Origin: Homalodisca vitripennis
Taxonomy: Eukaryota > Arthropoda > Insecta > Hemiptera > Cicadellidae
DNA: 64,000 nucleotides
Assembly: GCF_021130785.1 (NCBI RefSeq)
Contig: NC_060213.1
Location: 114,344,501-114,408,500 of the forward strand
Direction of reading: 5' to 3'
This document shows, in pieces, positions 43,690 to 55,536 of this stretch (the stretch's first letter is position 1; every line of letters starts with the position of its first letter). The notes beneath the pieces were generated by a model. That model did no database searches, had not been told where the DNA came from, and saw only the letters and a list, made by a program, of their open reading frames with translations. The position numbers were made by a program, and so were the translations under genes.

Positions 43690-44835
43690 ATTTAGTTCTG
43701 TTAAAAATTGCAAGCAAGAATTTGAACTTTCAAAGCACTGCTTTTACAATGCTTCTTACAATTTCCTTGGAAACAGAGAGTAGTGTCATCCGCATATTGA
43801 ATAATTTGGTCTGAGGTTACCGATGACATGAGGTCATTTACATAAATTAAAAAATGTACTGGACCTAAAATTGATCCCTGTAGGACTCCGTATTTAATGG
43901 GCAAAGTTTTTGACTGATTTTCATTGAGCTGAACATATTGGGATCTTTCAAATAGATACGATTTTAGCCAACTGAGTGGTTTACCTCGTATCCCACAGCT
44001 ATTTAATTTCGAGATCAGTATTTGAAGATCCACGTAGTCAAAAGCCTTTGAAAAATCTAGGAAAATGCTGATTGTAGGTTTTCTACTGTCTAGGCCCTCC
44101 AGAATAATGTCAATAAGCTGTGTGACTGCATCAGTTGTAGATCTACCTCTCCTAAAACCAAATTGCTCTTTACAGAGGATCTCAAATCGGTCCAAGAAGG
44201 AGAGTAGTATAGAAAGGAACAGCTTTTCAAACACTTTACTCAATGCCGGGAGAATGGAGATTGGGCGATAATTATCTGTATGTTTGTGTTTCATGTCTCT
44301 AATAACTGCCATCACCTCCTCCTCAGTAACAGGAGCCAACATCATAGATTCCAATGCATTAAGTTTGCCCCAATTGAACTCGGTTAACTGCAGAACAACC
44401 ACCATTTTGAGCAACATTCACAAAAAACTCATTCAATCTATCTGCAACCATGCAAGGATCTTTGATAATATTGCCTTCAATCTCAAGGCAAATAGGATTG
44501 GCCGGAAGTTCATTTTTCCTAAGTTCATTAATAATGTTACAGGCCGTTTTCGACACATTTTCTGGATTTTTAATTTTTTTCTTTACATCATAGGCCTTTG
44601 AGGTAGCTATTACTTTTTATAATTTTTTCTTTAGTTTTTAAAGAATGATTTGAACTGTTTATTATTTGTAGTTTTAAAAATTGTGTAGTATTCTTTCAAT
44701 TTTGCTATGGAGGTTAAAATCCCAGAAGTCACCCAACTGTTCTGTCTAAAATTATGTTTTCTTGTTATTCTTTTTTGAGGACAAGCTATCAAAGTAATAC
44801 AAGAGTACACTGTTAAATATCTCAGAGACATCTCT
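43690..44835 (-). pseudogene. Element E linker and reverse transcriptase (to YADD)
   Basis: RT motifs are N-Y-R-P-I-S-I-L-P (about 44270), E-Q-F-G-F-R-R-G-R-S, L-D-F-S-K-A-F-D-Y-V (about 44045), V-L-Q-G-S-I-L-G-P (about 43880) and Q-Y-A-D-D-T (about 43790). A deletion joins the linker D-M-K-H-K to the Y-R-P-I motif, removing the S-C-G-x-D-G region. The frame breaks just after YADD at about 43720. The linker frame 44831-44631 is also recognisable. Confidence 0.75.
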
Positions 44836-44983
44836 TCTACGTCTGAGCAATCATCAAGACATTCCCAATTTTCATTATCTAATAATTTGCAGAGGGTCGT
44901 GATGTTAGCTGGCTTGTGGATCGACTAATAACAGTCTGAGGGAGGCGAATGGCAGGGGTAAAGTGACTAGCTGCGCGTCATGG

Positions 44984-45307
44984 TCAGAGACTGCTGTGGC
45001 AATGAGAGATACCACCGCGGCTGATGTTTGTGATAACGTTGTCAATCGCAGTGGCAGAAATTGCCGTAACGCGGATTGCCGAGTTAACGGACCAATGAAG
45101 ATCGAAAGTTTTCAGCAAGTCCCGAAATGATCTGGTTTTCGAATTGTAGACATTCAAAACGTCTATGTTAAAGTTGCCCATCATTATGAATGATCTGCTA
45201 TTGGAGCACAAATTTTGTAATAAAAGACCCAATAATTCAATAAATATTTCAAAATCTCCATCGGGGGATCTATATAAACCGATTAAATGAATTTTAGTTC
45301 TCAACAT
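44984..45307 (-). pseudogene. Element E partial endonuclease
   Basis: The frame contains G-L-Y-R-S-P-D-G, M-M-G-N-F-N-I-D-V (Asp to Asn in the G-D-F box) and I-D-N-V-I-T-N. The N-terminal half with the catalytic Glu is missing because the frame begins right at the end of ORF1 (overlap with 45294). The enzyme would be inactive. Confidence 0.7.
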
Positions 45308-46130
45308 TGCTGTCCTCCGTAGTCACAGTCTGGCAGAGGGCCGTTGAGTCGTGTCTGCTGTCCCCGCTGTCACTGTTACCGTCCTCTGTTCTAGTAGTGA
45401 GGACTCTCGATTGCTGCAGCTGATGCAGTTGACTAGAGATCGATGCTCGGCCCGGGGTTGAGCTGATCGCGTCTGCATAGCTGTCAAACGGCAAGGTGAC
45501 GGGACTCGACTCTGGTGTCACTATAGACAAAGGAGAACCTCCATAATTACCTGGACTCGAATAGGTCGGTTGCGAGTCCATCGTATCGTCGTCTTCACTT
45601 TCCTTAGGTAATCTGTGATGATATACAGCCTTCGAGATTCTCTCACAAAGACTTGCTTTACCCACACTGTTGAGGTGTTGCCCGTGCCCCGTAAACATGC
45701 GCCTACCAAGTTTGCTGACATCTACAATGATGGTACCGTCCTTATACAACTGATTTATTTCTTTATTTATAAGTTTTATTTCTCTGTTTACGTACAAACT
45801 GTAAGGTAGATCATGGCGGTGAAATAAGTTTAATACGACATGGGACTTATTGGGTGCAGATTTCAGTTCATGATTGAGTTGGTCCACCACCGTATGGGAC
45901 TGCCTCTTGCCAAGTTGTTTGTATCGTTGATTCCAGCAGTGATAATAACAGCATCACCTTTGGTAAAGTTTTCTGTCATTGCCTCACAATTCGCAAGAAC
46001 GTACTCGAGATGCGCTCCTGAATTAGCGCAGCCAAATACTTGATCGTTTGTCACCTTATTTTGCAGAATAGATTACAATTCCTTGGCATGGCTATCTCCA
46101 AAAATGTGAATCCTTCTTTGTTTTAGAAGG
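45294..46130 (-). pseudogene. Element E ORF1, SGNH-type esterase domain
   Basis: Block I is F-G-D-S-H-A-K-E-L (about 46110-46085), followed by a stop. The Gly block is C-A-N-S-G-A-H-L (about 46030), the Asn block is I-T-A-G-I-N-D-T-N (about 45945) and the His block is G-H-G-Q-H-L-N-S-V-G-K (about 45690-45660). All catalytic residues are present, although frames change near 45870. A long Ser/Thr/Pro-rich tail ends at 45294. This is the same domain type as in element A, but from a different lineage. Confidence 0.75.
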
Positions 46131-46343
46131 TATTCTTTTAATGGTTGTTCAATGGACGGTACCGGCAGTTTGTTTTTCAGTGGCATGGATTTATTCTTGT
46201 TTTTTTATATTATTTGTTTGTTTGCTGACATGTTTTTTCGCCTTCGGTTTATTTCCTCTAACATTGCTGACTTTATTTATATTCACAATTTTTTCGCGTC
46301 GTCTGATATTTCCAGCTCTTTAATATCATCAATAAAGGAGAAG

Positions 46344-46745
46344 CTATTGCTTTTTTCCACTTTCCAGCATTTTGTATAATATTAGTTTGAATAAGGATTT
46401 TTGTCTCATCCAAAAGTATTGCACATTTCTTACAATAGATTTGCACATTGCTTCAATAGCCTTATCGACCATTTCCTCCTTGTCAGTTTGCGATGCAATA
46501 TCCGTAGTAAGTGGCTCCTGGCGAGAGACGCAAGGTTTTACCTCATTCCGGCCTTCTAATTGTAACGTCAACTCCTGAATTTTATCAACTAACACTGACT
46601 GACGTAACGCCAATTCTTCCACCCGTGCAACCAATTCATCCTTACTTTTCAGGTGAATGTCATTTGTTTGACACTCCGCACTGTAAGTTATCTTCCGGAA
46701 GAGAGTTTGTGAGAGGAGAGGTGAGGCGCATGGTGAGTCTTTAAG
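46344..46745 (-). pseudogene. Element E ORF1, N-terminal coiled coil
   Basis: The minus-strand frame 46634-46344 has heptad-like V-E-E-L-A-L-R-Q-S-V-L-V and I-Q-E-L-T-L-Q-L-E-G segments. An upstream short frame up to 46733 (starting M-R-L-T-S-P-L) may be the original N-terminus, but a stop separates it. A frame change near 46430 precedes the esterase. Confidence 0.55.
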
Positions 46746-46812
46746 TCTCTAAGGACTGCGGTGGTGAGAAGGCGGAGGAAGCTGTCGCGGACACGCGGCC
46801 AGTCGCTGACGG

Positions 46813-47057
46813 TCAAGGGGTGGCTGCTGCCGCTGTCAGGGTACGCATTGTCACTGGATGTTCGTCAGAATGTTTGTCATTGATTAGGGTGATAATTTTA
46901 GTTTTGTTAGCATCGGTTCTTACTGCAGCGTTGCACGTGCGGCCGAGACATTGCCATATAACGTCCCCATTTACATAAGTCCGTTGCTCCCGGTATTTAT
47001 AAGAGTCCAAAACAATATAATCCTTGCCCGATCTATTACTTCCTAGAAAGCCGTATT
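46813..47057 (-). CDS. FLYWCH-type zinc finger ORF or exon
   Basis: The minus-strand frame, open from about 47057 (65-codon Met at 47010), reads S-N-R-S-G-K-D-Y-I-V-L then S-Y-K-Y-R-E, W-Q-C-L-G-R-T-C-N-A-A-V-R-T and D-K-H-S-D-E-H. This fits the FLYWCH consensus with its Cys2His2 ligands and the Trp before the first Cys. A TTTCTAG acceptor-like site lies at about 47040. FLYWCH fingers occur in mod(mdg4)-type insect proteins as single alternative exons, and in some transposon proteins. It lies just upstream of element E ORF1, so it could be an extra ORF of that element or a host exon. The stop is at 46813. The finger is short but intact. Confidence 0.6.
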
Positions 47058-47059
47058 TT

Positions 47060-49589
47060 CTATTATTATATCACGTTACTAATGTATATACGTTCGTAAT
47101 GTATATACGATATTACTAAAACTATTTTCAGTAAATTAATTTAGGGTTGTATAATTATTCGCCTGCAAATGTTGAATACACGTGGGAAACATTTGCAGTA
47201 TTGCAAAACAAGTATTGCAAAACAAGTATTGCAAAACAAGTATTGCATTGACAAGAATGAAGGTGATCCAATAATCTGTAATTGTGATAAAATCAGATAC
47301 GCCCGCTTTCAGCTTTCTTAACGCAACTGGAGGTCAATCGCGGATTGCACAATTGGCATCAAAGAATCCCAATGTGCATGCGCCAACTGATAAAAGCTTG
47401 ACGTAGCCCTCCTCTTTTTGAGAATTAGTGCCTAATTCTAGGAATTGATGACTCAGTTAAAACTTTTAACTCACGGGCTGATGAGATAACCTATACATCT
47501 ACTGTCTATTACGACGACCGCGCACTATCTTCGTATTTTGATGCGAGTCTAGATGGTTTACACTCATTATACATTAATATTTACGGAACGAATAAAACTT
47601 GCTTTTAATCATTGTAGGCCTACCAACCCCCCTGTCAGATCTCAGGTTGACGCCTGTAATAGTTATCTAAAGCTGTAAACAAAATGAATATCTAATATGG
47701 CATTATAGTCTTTTTATCACAAGTAGTACGAAATTAAAATCTACAACAAACAAAATAGATTTATTTTTGTCTATCTATATTTGTGTATGTTCATTTTATT
47801 ACAATAGTTAAGAGTGTAAAATCACTATAGCGTGTTTCTGTCACAATGTATACAGAACTCAAGATTATAAAAGTAACGAAATATGGTGTTTAAATTGAAG
47901 TTAATATCTATGTCTATACTTGCTTAGGCTATCACTGAGCATTTGCCGCGTCAATTCACATGCACGCAGTGGACGTCAACCACGCAGCGGCGGTAAAACA
48001 CACAGTTTCTAATTTCATGCCTCAAAAATTGTGTAGTCAATAAACAGTAAATACATCCTCTATAAAAATACGTATTGATTTATATTCCAGTATTTTTATC
48101 AGGGATGGCACGGTTTGAAATTGAAAAGTATTTAATGTAAAATACATATTATTTAAGTATTACAAATAGACGGCAATAGTTTTAAGTAAATGATAATGTA
48201 TCCTGGAAGCGCATTTTAGAGTGTATAAATACTAGGTAAAATATGTAGTTCTTAACATATAGCCATTTTCCTGGGCCTCTGTTATTCTTTATAATACAGC
48301 GTCGTTTTCTTGACCTTCTTTTGTGTTACTAAGTGCTATCTAAAAGGTTAAAATTCACTTATTATGTAGCGGTTTTTGTTAAGCATTATATAAAAATAAT
48401 AATCATTCTCTCAGTAAGCTGTAAAACTCACAATATTCAACAATATTAACATTTAACATATTCAGGAGAGCTTGTGTATCTCACTGTGAGGTACAGAAAA
48501 TGTAGAGTGGTAACCCCCTCCCCCCTCCATTAGGTCACCCTAGATACACTTATGAATGTTTAAACATTAATTATAGCTTCTAGCAGATACAATGAGGAAA
48601 ATATAATATTTTGTTATTTTTAAAGAAAGAGAATAATGCCTCAGTTTTTCATAAATAATTAAAGTTGCAGTTTTTAAATTATATATTTGATTTGTATGTG
48701 AACTTAGTGATCGCCATATCATTTCATCATATGGTAAAAAATATTGAATTATTAATGCATCGTTAACAAAACATTTTGTTTAAAAAATACTTGACGTTAA
48801 GTAGACAATCTTCTTACAACATAAATTTTTTTGCAAACTGCAGCAATACGATATGTTATAAGGCTACAATGAGAGTCAATCAAGCAAATTATGTTTAAAA
48901 AATTATCTTAAATCTAAAATAATCTCCAATTTATCATAATTAAGAATATATACTTATTTATATATGTGTTACCTGTGTTATAGTATTGTTAGGTAACTAT
49001 AGACTAAAACAATAAATAAAATATTGCGTGTTTTAAAATTGTATTAAACGCTTGAAACACTGCCCCTGAACATTGCTTTTTTTATTATTTATGTACCATT
49101 TTCTCCTAAACGATTAGGCTGAGAGATTTCAAATTTAATCGCAAGTTTAAAGGTAGTAAAATAATCTTTTTAAATAAAATGTGTTGTAATGTATAACAAT
49201 ATTTTTACTTCTTTGTACTAAATTAACTACATTGCATTAAAGTAACATCTAAAAGTTATGAGGAATGTGCACTGAAGAGATGTTACTTGCTTTTTCCATT
49301 AATAAAGTGTTACAGGCCTCTCTGTTATGTTTACTTAAAATATAATGAATTTATTGTAATAAGGTGTTTATTATAATTTTTATAATTACATTAATAATTA
49401 TTACCTATTATTAAACAGTAATTTCAGTAATCTAAAAGAAAACAAAATCATCAAAACACTCAATTGTAGTCTATCTGTTTGCGAGTGTGATTAAGTGCTC
49501 TTATAGAGCAAACTGTTATCATTGTCTTTCATCATGTCTATTAACTGAGTGGCAGATATTTGAATCACTATGTAACTGATGTAACTATG
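47060..49589. other. Non-coding stretch with a short tandem repeat
   Basis: No gene is supported. The only distinct structure is the 14-bp tandem at 47196-47250. Confidence 0.5.
47196..47250. repeat. 14-bp tandem repeat (about 3.5 copies)
   Basis: Consecutive CAAGTATTGCAAAA units, the first and last incomplete. Confidence 0.9.
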
Positions 49590-49597
49590 CATTGTTC

Positions 49598-49845
49598 CAA
49601 GAACGTAGCCAAGAAAACGTTTTGGGTGGTCCAGAAAACTGATATTTGCCATAGTGGACTGAGAGTAAGGCCCCATTTTGTTCCTTAAAAAGTTCTTTAC
49701 CCGTTTCTTTGTTAAGAGCGATTTTTCAGCAGTACATGTCAGTAGTATTGAATTATTTTAATAATAATAATTGTTACTAAAAAAGTAATTGAAAATTTGG
49801 GAGGGGGTCCGGACCCCTTGGACCCCCTTACTGGCTACGTCCTTG
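49598..49845. mobile_element. hAT-like MITE with 8-bp target duplication
   Basis: The left end CAAGAACGTAGCCA pairs with the inverted right end, whose reverse complement is CAAGGACGTAGCCA. The flanks CATTGTTC (49590-49597) and CCTTGTTC (49846-49853) match at 7 of 8 positions, fitting the 8-bp duplication of hAT elements. The 248-bp interior is shared with the degraded copy at 5284-5507. A GGTCCGGACC palindrome sits near 49805-49816. Confidence 0.7.
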
Positions 49846-49853
49846 CCTTGTTC

Positions 49854-51358
49854 TTTACTCTTGAACACTGTAATACTGTAGAACTATGTACTAAAGGTGT
49901 TATTGTATTCCAGAAGGAAATAAAATTGGTATTTGATCAGCGAGTACTGGGACTGATAATATTAAAAAGCCAACGTCAGATAATTAATGATCAAAGACAG
50001 AATGTTACTTGGTTTAGATAATCAGGTGTGAGTGAATGTAATTCATTTTTAACTTTGTTTTCAGTAAGATGAGAGAGTGATGATGTAAGAAGAGAACTGG
50101 AAATCATATCCTTTTCTCTGGCACTAAACCTCTCTCTATCTCTAAATTGTAACAGATTTACTCTATTTGTGAAGAACAAATAGTTCCTATAATATTCTTA
50201 ATTATTGATTGAAGACCAACTCAGTGTTTTAGATAGACTCGTACCATAAGCATATAATTGAATTTGGGTAATTCTAATGGCTAATACTAAGAAAGTAAAA
50301 GAAGGTTACTCATTGAATTATTTTTCATTTTACTTTGTTCATCCTATAGCCCACGAGAAATATTTTAAGTAGATAATTTTAAAACAAAAACAAAAAGTTG
50401 GTCGTATTTCTGATTCGGTATAAAATTTCAATCACATAAGATACATATATCCCATTACTCAATTTACTTAGAATAAGATAACACTAAAGTCAAAATGTAA
50501 GATCATTTTTAAGGATAATCTGTGACTACAAATAGTATAACATTGTAAATAATAGACTATTATGACGTACATATAGCTTACCGATCTATTGGCTGTAGCT
50601 ATCACTTTCGTGATAGGCAAACAAAGAAGTTAGCAACAGCAACGCCAATCTGTGATAAGCAAATCAAAGGCACTCACGCTCCACACTGACTTCAGACTTC
50701 AACATGATAGCGATGGGATAATAGAAAGGAAAACAACCGAACATTCGATTGTTTAACGTTTTCCGATTAATTGCTCGAAGTAATCGAAATATTTACAATG
50801 ATTCTTTTAGTTCTTTGGATTAATATTTTTTAAATCAAATTACACTGACTGATTTTTTCATGTTTCGAAATAATTATCCGTTATTTAGATAACACAGTAA
50901 TATAAATATTATTTTATAACTACCTGTTTAAAATATTAGCCTAATTGATGTTTTCGTAAGTTAATATACTTTTTACGTATAAAGTTTATAAAGGTTCCTT
51001 CTAAGTTACAATGAACTAAAATATCTACCATTATTTTTTTGGTTTTTTATTATCCAAATGCCTTACGGCTGACTTGGAATTACACCATGAAACCAATTTT
51101 CACTTAAACATTTTTTTGCAATGGTTTCATTTTCTATTGCCTTTGATCTTATTCCTCGATTATGTTATATGTTTCTTTTTACGGTTGTCAGAAATCGACT
51201 TATTTCCTTACATAACGTTGTATCATACCATTATTTATTGTAAATATGGTTGTTTCTATTCTATTTAAAAATATTGAACACATTTTATTCAGTGTTATTG
51301 TCAATTGTTTCAAATAATCACACATGAGTTCCGAGCAGCTATATTTTTAAATATGTTC

Positions 51359-51362
<4 letters not shown>
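49854..51362. other. Non-coding stretch
   Basis: No gene is supported. A possible left end of an old large inverted-repeat element lies near 50708-50755 (see findings). Confidence 0.45.

Positions 51363-51406
<44 letters not shown>
51363..51406. repeat. Poly(A) tract, 44 bp
   Basis: A pure A44 run. No polyadenylation signal, retrogene or SINE body is recognisable just upstream, so its origin is open. Confidence 0.9.
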
Positions 51407-51407
<1 letters not shown>

Positions 51408-51639
51408 AATATAACACTGTTTTAAGAGTATTACTGTTTAAGATTGTATTATTTATTTATGATGCTTTAAAATTGTACTAAGCTGTTCTTATTAGCAATT
51501 TGCAACATCAAAGTCCTTATAATACTTAGTATAAGTACTCATGATGTTATATGATGGTGTCCTATGAACGTTTTTAACGAAATTAAGCATATATTAGGTA
51601 GTATTATTTAAGTGTGTTAAGAGTATCAGAGTTAACCCT

Positions 51640-52230
51640 GACCGATATCATATTTTGCACGTGAAGAAGTATTTCTGGTTCAAATTAATTACATTGCCAA
51701 TGTCAAAGCTGAGTCTGCATCGTTACTCCGATGAAGAAAATACAAATATTCAAGTCTCGAAAATATACTTTGGTCAAAAAGCCCTTTTACTGCTGGCCCT
51801 TGTATTTTTACTTCCGGTCTATGATATTTCAAGTGCCATAGTAGAGTTTGATTGTCCCGACACACACACACGCGTGCGCGCGCGCGTGTGATTGAGAAGC
51901 CTACTTCGGTTAAAAGGGGCTTACTTCCGGCCGTTTAAGTTCACCTAAGGTGCCACAGTTTAGTTTGCCTTATTGTCCGATAAAAAACCCATATTTTGGT
52001 ATAAAACCCATATAAAACGTACTTAGCTCTTGGAAATCTACTTCGGACAAAAGGCATCTACTTCTGGTTCTTGCAATATACTTTCAGTCTAAAACATTTT
52101 CAGTGTCATAGTTGAGTTTGCCTTGTTGTCCCGATAAAGAAAACATACATACATAAGTAGGCTGAGAACCATACTACGGCTTAGGGAAAATACTGCCTAC
52201 ATCCGGTATAAAGGGAAAATCCATGTTAAG
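51640..52230. repeat. Degenerate tandem repeat, about 130-150 bp units
   Basis: Four to five diverged units share CTACTTCGG-AAAAGG, ACTTCCGG and AGTGCCATAGTAGAGTTTG-like blocks, then a TTGTCCCGATAAA block, at roughly regular spacing (for example the GAGTTTG..TTGTC block near 51844, 51960 and 52113). The sequence is too diverged for a clean consensus. Unit two contains a (CA)n/(CG)n tract. Confidence 0.65.
51860..51890. repeat. (CA)n-(CG)n microsatellite
   Basis: A short alternating purine-pyrimidine run of CA then GC repeats, ending GTGTG. Confidence 0.9.
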
Positions 52231-54261
52231 TTTATACAACATTCTAAAACAATCGTTTATAAAGTTTTGTGTTATAGAAATATTGTTGTTTATCCGAGTT
52301 TAATCTGGGAAAGAATGGATTGTTGAGGCATGTTAGAGTTCATTCATCTGGTTTTCCATATGCCACATCTCAATGTCAAGGAAGCCCACGAGTTTGGAGT
52401 ACCTTATGTGAAAACATTCACACATTTGCTCATTAAAGTTGATTTTTTTAACAGTGTTTAAGTAATATTTAGAATGGATTAGATGTTTTAAATTTGTTAC
52501 TGGCGCAATCTGAAGTAAAAGTTAGATAATAGCTTTGTATATGTAGTCTGAACTATACCACTGGGCAAGCACTGTACAATTAAATATTTTCTAAAATTGC
52601 AAAAATATACAAATATTTCTGCCTTTTTGTTGATTTTAGCTGAAAGTGTGAACAGCTGTTAAGTATCAGTTAACTTTGGATTACGTATAGTAAAAACTAT
52701 AATTCTTATTTTCTCAAATACTTAAATATTCCGGAAAACGTTTAATTTTTTCTATTTATGAAAACCTTTTTCGGAATTCAACGGGTATATTATAAACAGA
52801 ACTAGTCGTATAGGTCCACCCGTTCCTGAAATTAGCGCTTAGCAACATGTTTAGTGATCAACTTTTATTTATAAGGTAGTGAATTGAAATTATAATAAAT
52901 ATCGAATAGTTTGTCGTGAACATAATTGTTGGCCAATCTAATTTCATATTATGTTAAATACAAAGTGCATGTACGTATTATTACTGAGTGTTCACAAATG
53001 TGGGGTAATTTATAATCTAGCTTGAAATGTTAGAGATCAGTCATAACATACAACTTATGGCTCATACTTTGATGGTTCATTTTATTGTAATAAAATGCAA
53101 TGGGAAAACTACCGATTCATAAATTACAATATAAGCACGGCTACAACAATCGAATGTTCGCTATATTATTTAAAAATGATCGAACCAAAAGTATCGATTA
53201 TAAACTTTTGATCGATTGTCCCACCACTACTTCTAGTTCCGAATGATTGCAATGAGTATAGGTTTCTGCAGATGTCAAAAATAGATCTGCAACTGTTGCA
53301 AGTACAAGTCTTCATCCCCACCACATTGGCCGACGACCGCAGCGCTGTGATTGCGGTCTCCACCGATAGCCGACCTCATACGGCCGCAGATAAATTTGCA
53401 GTGTCGCTTACAGTAACAATACCAAACTACAGATGCGCGCGGCCAAGACTGTACTAGCTACTCACGAAACATTGACTTCACCTAAGCTCTGTCATTCTGC
53501 TATTGATTTAAAACAACTGAACTATCGGGACACTTTTTATTTGAATATAACCACAAGAAAAATGAATAAATCACTATATATTCCAGGTCGTGCCTCTTGG
53601 ATAATGAGGATGGACTCTAAGGGAAAGCTCCATGTTCTTGGAAAAGACACCCCTCTCCCCCGCCCACCAATCAGGCGATCGGCCGACCCCCGCGCAGATT
53701 GCTTGGCCCATCTGTACAGTTCGAAGAATTTAGCTGCGCGAGTGACCTTGAATGTGTGGTGATAGGCGGGAGGGGTGGCAGAATAGCATTATGCGCTGCG
53801 TCCGGAAAACATTTCCTGTGACTCATGGGTAAAACCCTCTTTTCAGGAATCGTATTGGCCCAAATAACTCATCACACTCGCTAAAATCAGTCTGTTTTGT
53901 GACAGTGCTGATTGTGGTGGAATTAAATAATAAGAGAATACCAAATAATAGCAATAATAGGAATTATCCTTATTTTCCAGTTGTTATAGTATTGTTTAAC
54001 GTGTTTAAAAAAATAACGTATTTGTCAATACTAATCTGCAAATCTAAATCGTGAGTTTAAAGTCGTTAAAGCGACTTCATTTCAGCGGCTAGCACGTAAA
54101 CGCAACCCGCCACAGCTGATAGCGTATATTTGTTGAAAGGGTAGTATTTGGGCCCTATGAGCACAGCTAAATTCCTCCAACTGTACGCCTGATATTATAT
54201 ACAGTTGATATTTATTTGATTTGCCCCTGTTATCACTGTATTTGGGTGACGAATATCTATA
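52231..54261. other. Non-coding stretch with locally raised GC
   Basis: No gene is supported. Parts of 53300-53450 and 53640-53800 are GC-richer than the surroundings, and a 109-codon frame at 53433-53762 has no recognisable domain. Confidence 0.4.
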
Positions 54262-54269
54262 CCACCAAC

Positions 54270-54430
54270 CAGGGTCGTACTCAGCTTTGGCGGGCCCCGA
54301 AAAAGATATTTGGCTGGGCCCCGTCATGCCCGGCTACCACGCTATCAAAATGGACGGTCTCTCCAAATAGACGTGCGGGGGCCGGGCCCCGGTAAAATTT
54401 TCCAAAAAACCCGATCTGAGTACGGGCCTG
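54270..54430. mobile_element. Short hAT-like MITE (161 bp) with TSD
   Basis: The left TIR CAGGGTCGTACTCAG (54270-54284) pairs with the inverted right TIR (54416-54430; reverse complement CAGGCCCGTACTCAG) with two mismatches. The flanks CCACCAAC (54262-54269) and CGACCAAC (54431-54438) form an 8-bp duplication with one mismatch. CAGGG-type ends with 8-bp duplication indicate hAT. The interior is GC-rich with GGGCCCC blocks at both sides and no coding sequence. Confidence 0.8.
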
Positions 54431-54438
54431 CGACCAAC

Positions 54439-55320
54439 TGTAGTCAATGTAAGTTTCATAAGGTGAATTTTATAAGTACGATTGTTAACTTTCCGAGTGA
54501 AACTCTGCACCACGTCCTTTTGGTTCGAGCTTTTTGGTTATTAATTAGTTCACTAAATTTTATCGTACGTTTTGTACTCATACTTTGAGAACAACTTGAA
54601 TAATGATTTGGATCAATGAATACTACGTGATTAACTGTTTGTTGTAAAATATAAATTTTTGAAACTGAGACGACTTGTAATACATCAGTGACGTAGTTAG
54701 TAGGAGGGTCATTGAGGAGGGGCAAAATGTTACAATTTAATTTTTAAATTTGACCAAAATGTTTTTATTTGTGGAAACTGTCAATATAAAGGGTTTACTA
54801 GAGTTCGTTAATTAGTTAGATAAAACACATATACATACATGGGGTAAACGAAAAAATACAGATCATTGAGTGCATTTAGCTTTTGTCTCATGTTGGTCCT
54901 AGGTAAGAAGTCGTAAAGTTTTTCACGATAGCTTTAAAAACTTTGTATGATTTTTTTATCGAAAAGGTTTATGCTTAAACTGTATAATAAGTATTGTTCA
55001 ATGTTCGTGACAAATTATGGTTAAAATATACTCAACAGCATAATATATAGTACTTGTACATAAAATTCTTCTGGCCTGGGAGCTAAGCTTCCATGGCCCC
55101 AAAGCCGGTTATAAGCTATCTTTGTTTATTATTTGTCCAAATCATTCATATCGAATTTGGCTGAAATCCACCCAACCAAAAGGTGTTCAGAGTAATTGTA
55201 CACATTCATTTAAGAACTATCCATGCTGTTCGAGACGTTGTCGTAAGAACTCCACATTGGTAACTCAGCGTCATTACAAAAGTATTAGTAGGCCTATATG
55301 ACTTGTATTGTAATCCAGTT
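54439..55320. other. Non-coding stretch
   Basis: I see nothing beyond ordinary AT-rich DNA. The minus frame 54456-54725 has no family signature. Confidence 0.5.
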
Positions 55321-55321
55321 T

Positions 55322-55536
55322 AGCAATCGTGGAATTATCGTGTAATATCGATGGAAGCTACATGCCAATTGTTTGGGGATCACTTAATGCTAAGTAATCG
55401 TGTAATATCGATGGCAGCTGTATGCCAATTGGTTGAGGAATGTAATGTTCAGCAATCGTGTAATTATCGTGTAATATCGATGGAAACTGCATGCCAATTC
55501 TTTGTGAAACATGTAATGTTCAGTAATCGTGTAATT
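55322..55536. repeat. Tandem repeat, about 65-75 bp x 3
   Basis: Three units contain AATCGTGTAAT(AT)ATCGATGGAARCTRCATGCCAATT followed by a TGAGGAATGTAATGTTCAG-like block. Spacing varies because the AATCGTGTAATTATCGTG part is duplicated in the third unit. Confidence 0.8.

Larger units (their letters stand above)
43662..46745 (-). mobile_element. Element E (5' part): CR1-like element with SGNH-esterase ORF1
   Basis: Minus-strand order from high to low coordinate is: coiled-coil ORF1 (46634-46344), SGNH esterase (46130-45600), Ser/Pro/Thr-rich tail (to 45294), partial EN (45307-44984), linker (44831-44440) and RT to just past YADD (44417-43690). Coding resumes at 39464 across element F with no obvious loss, so F was inserted into E. 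Internal deletions remove the EN N-terminus and part of the RT N-terminus. Confidence 0.8.

Noticed and set aside
53433..53762. 109-codon frame in a GC-richer patch
   Set aside because: No recognisable family, no conserved motif, no splice context. It was kept only as part of a non-coding stretch.
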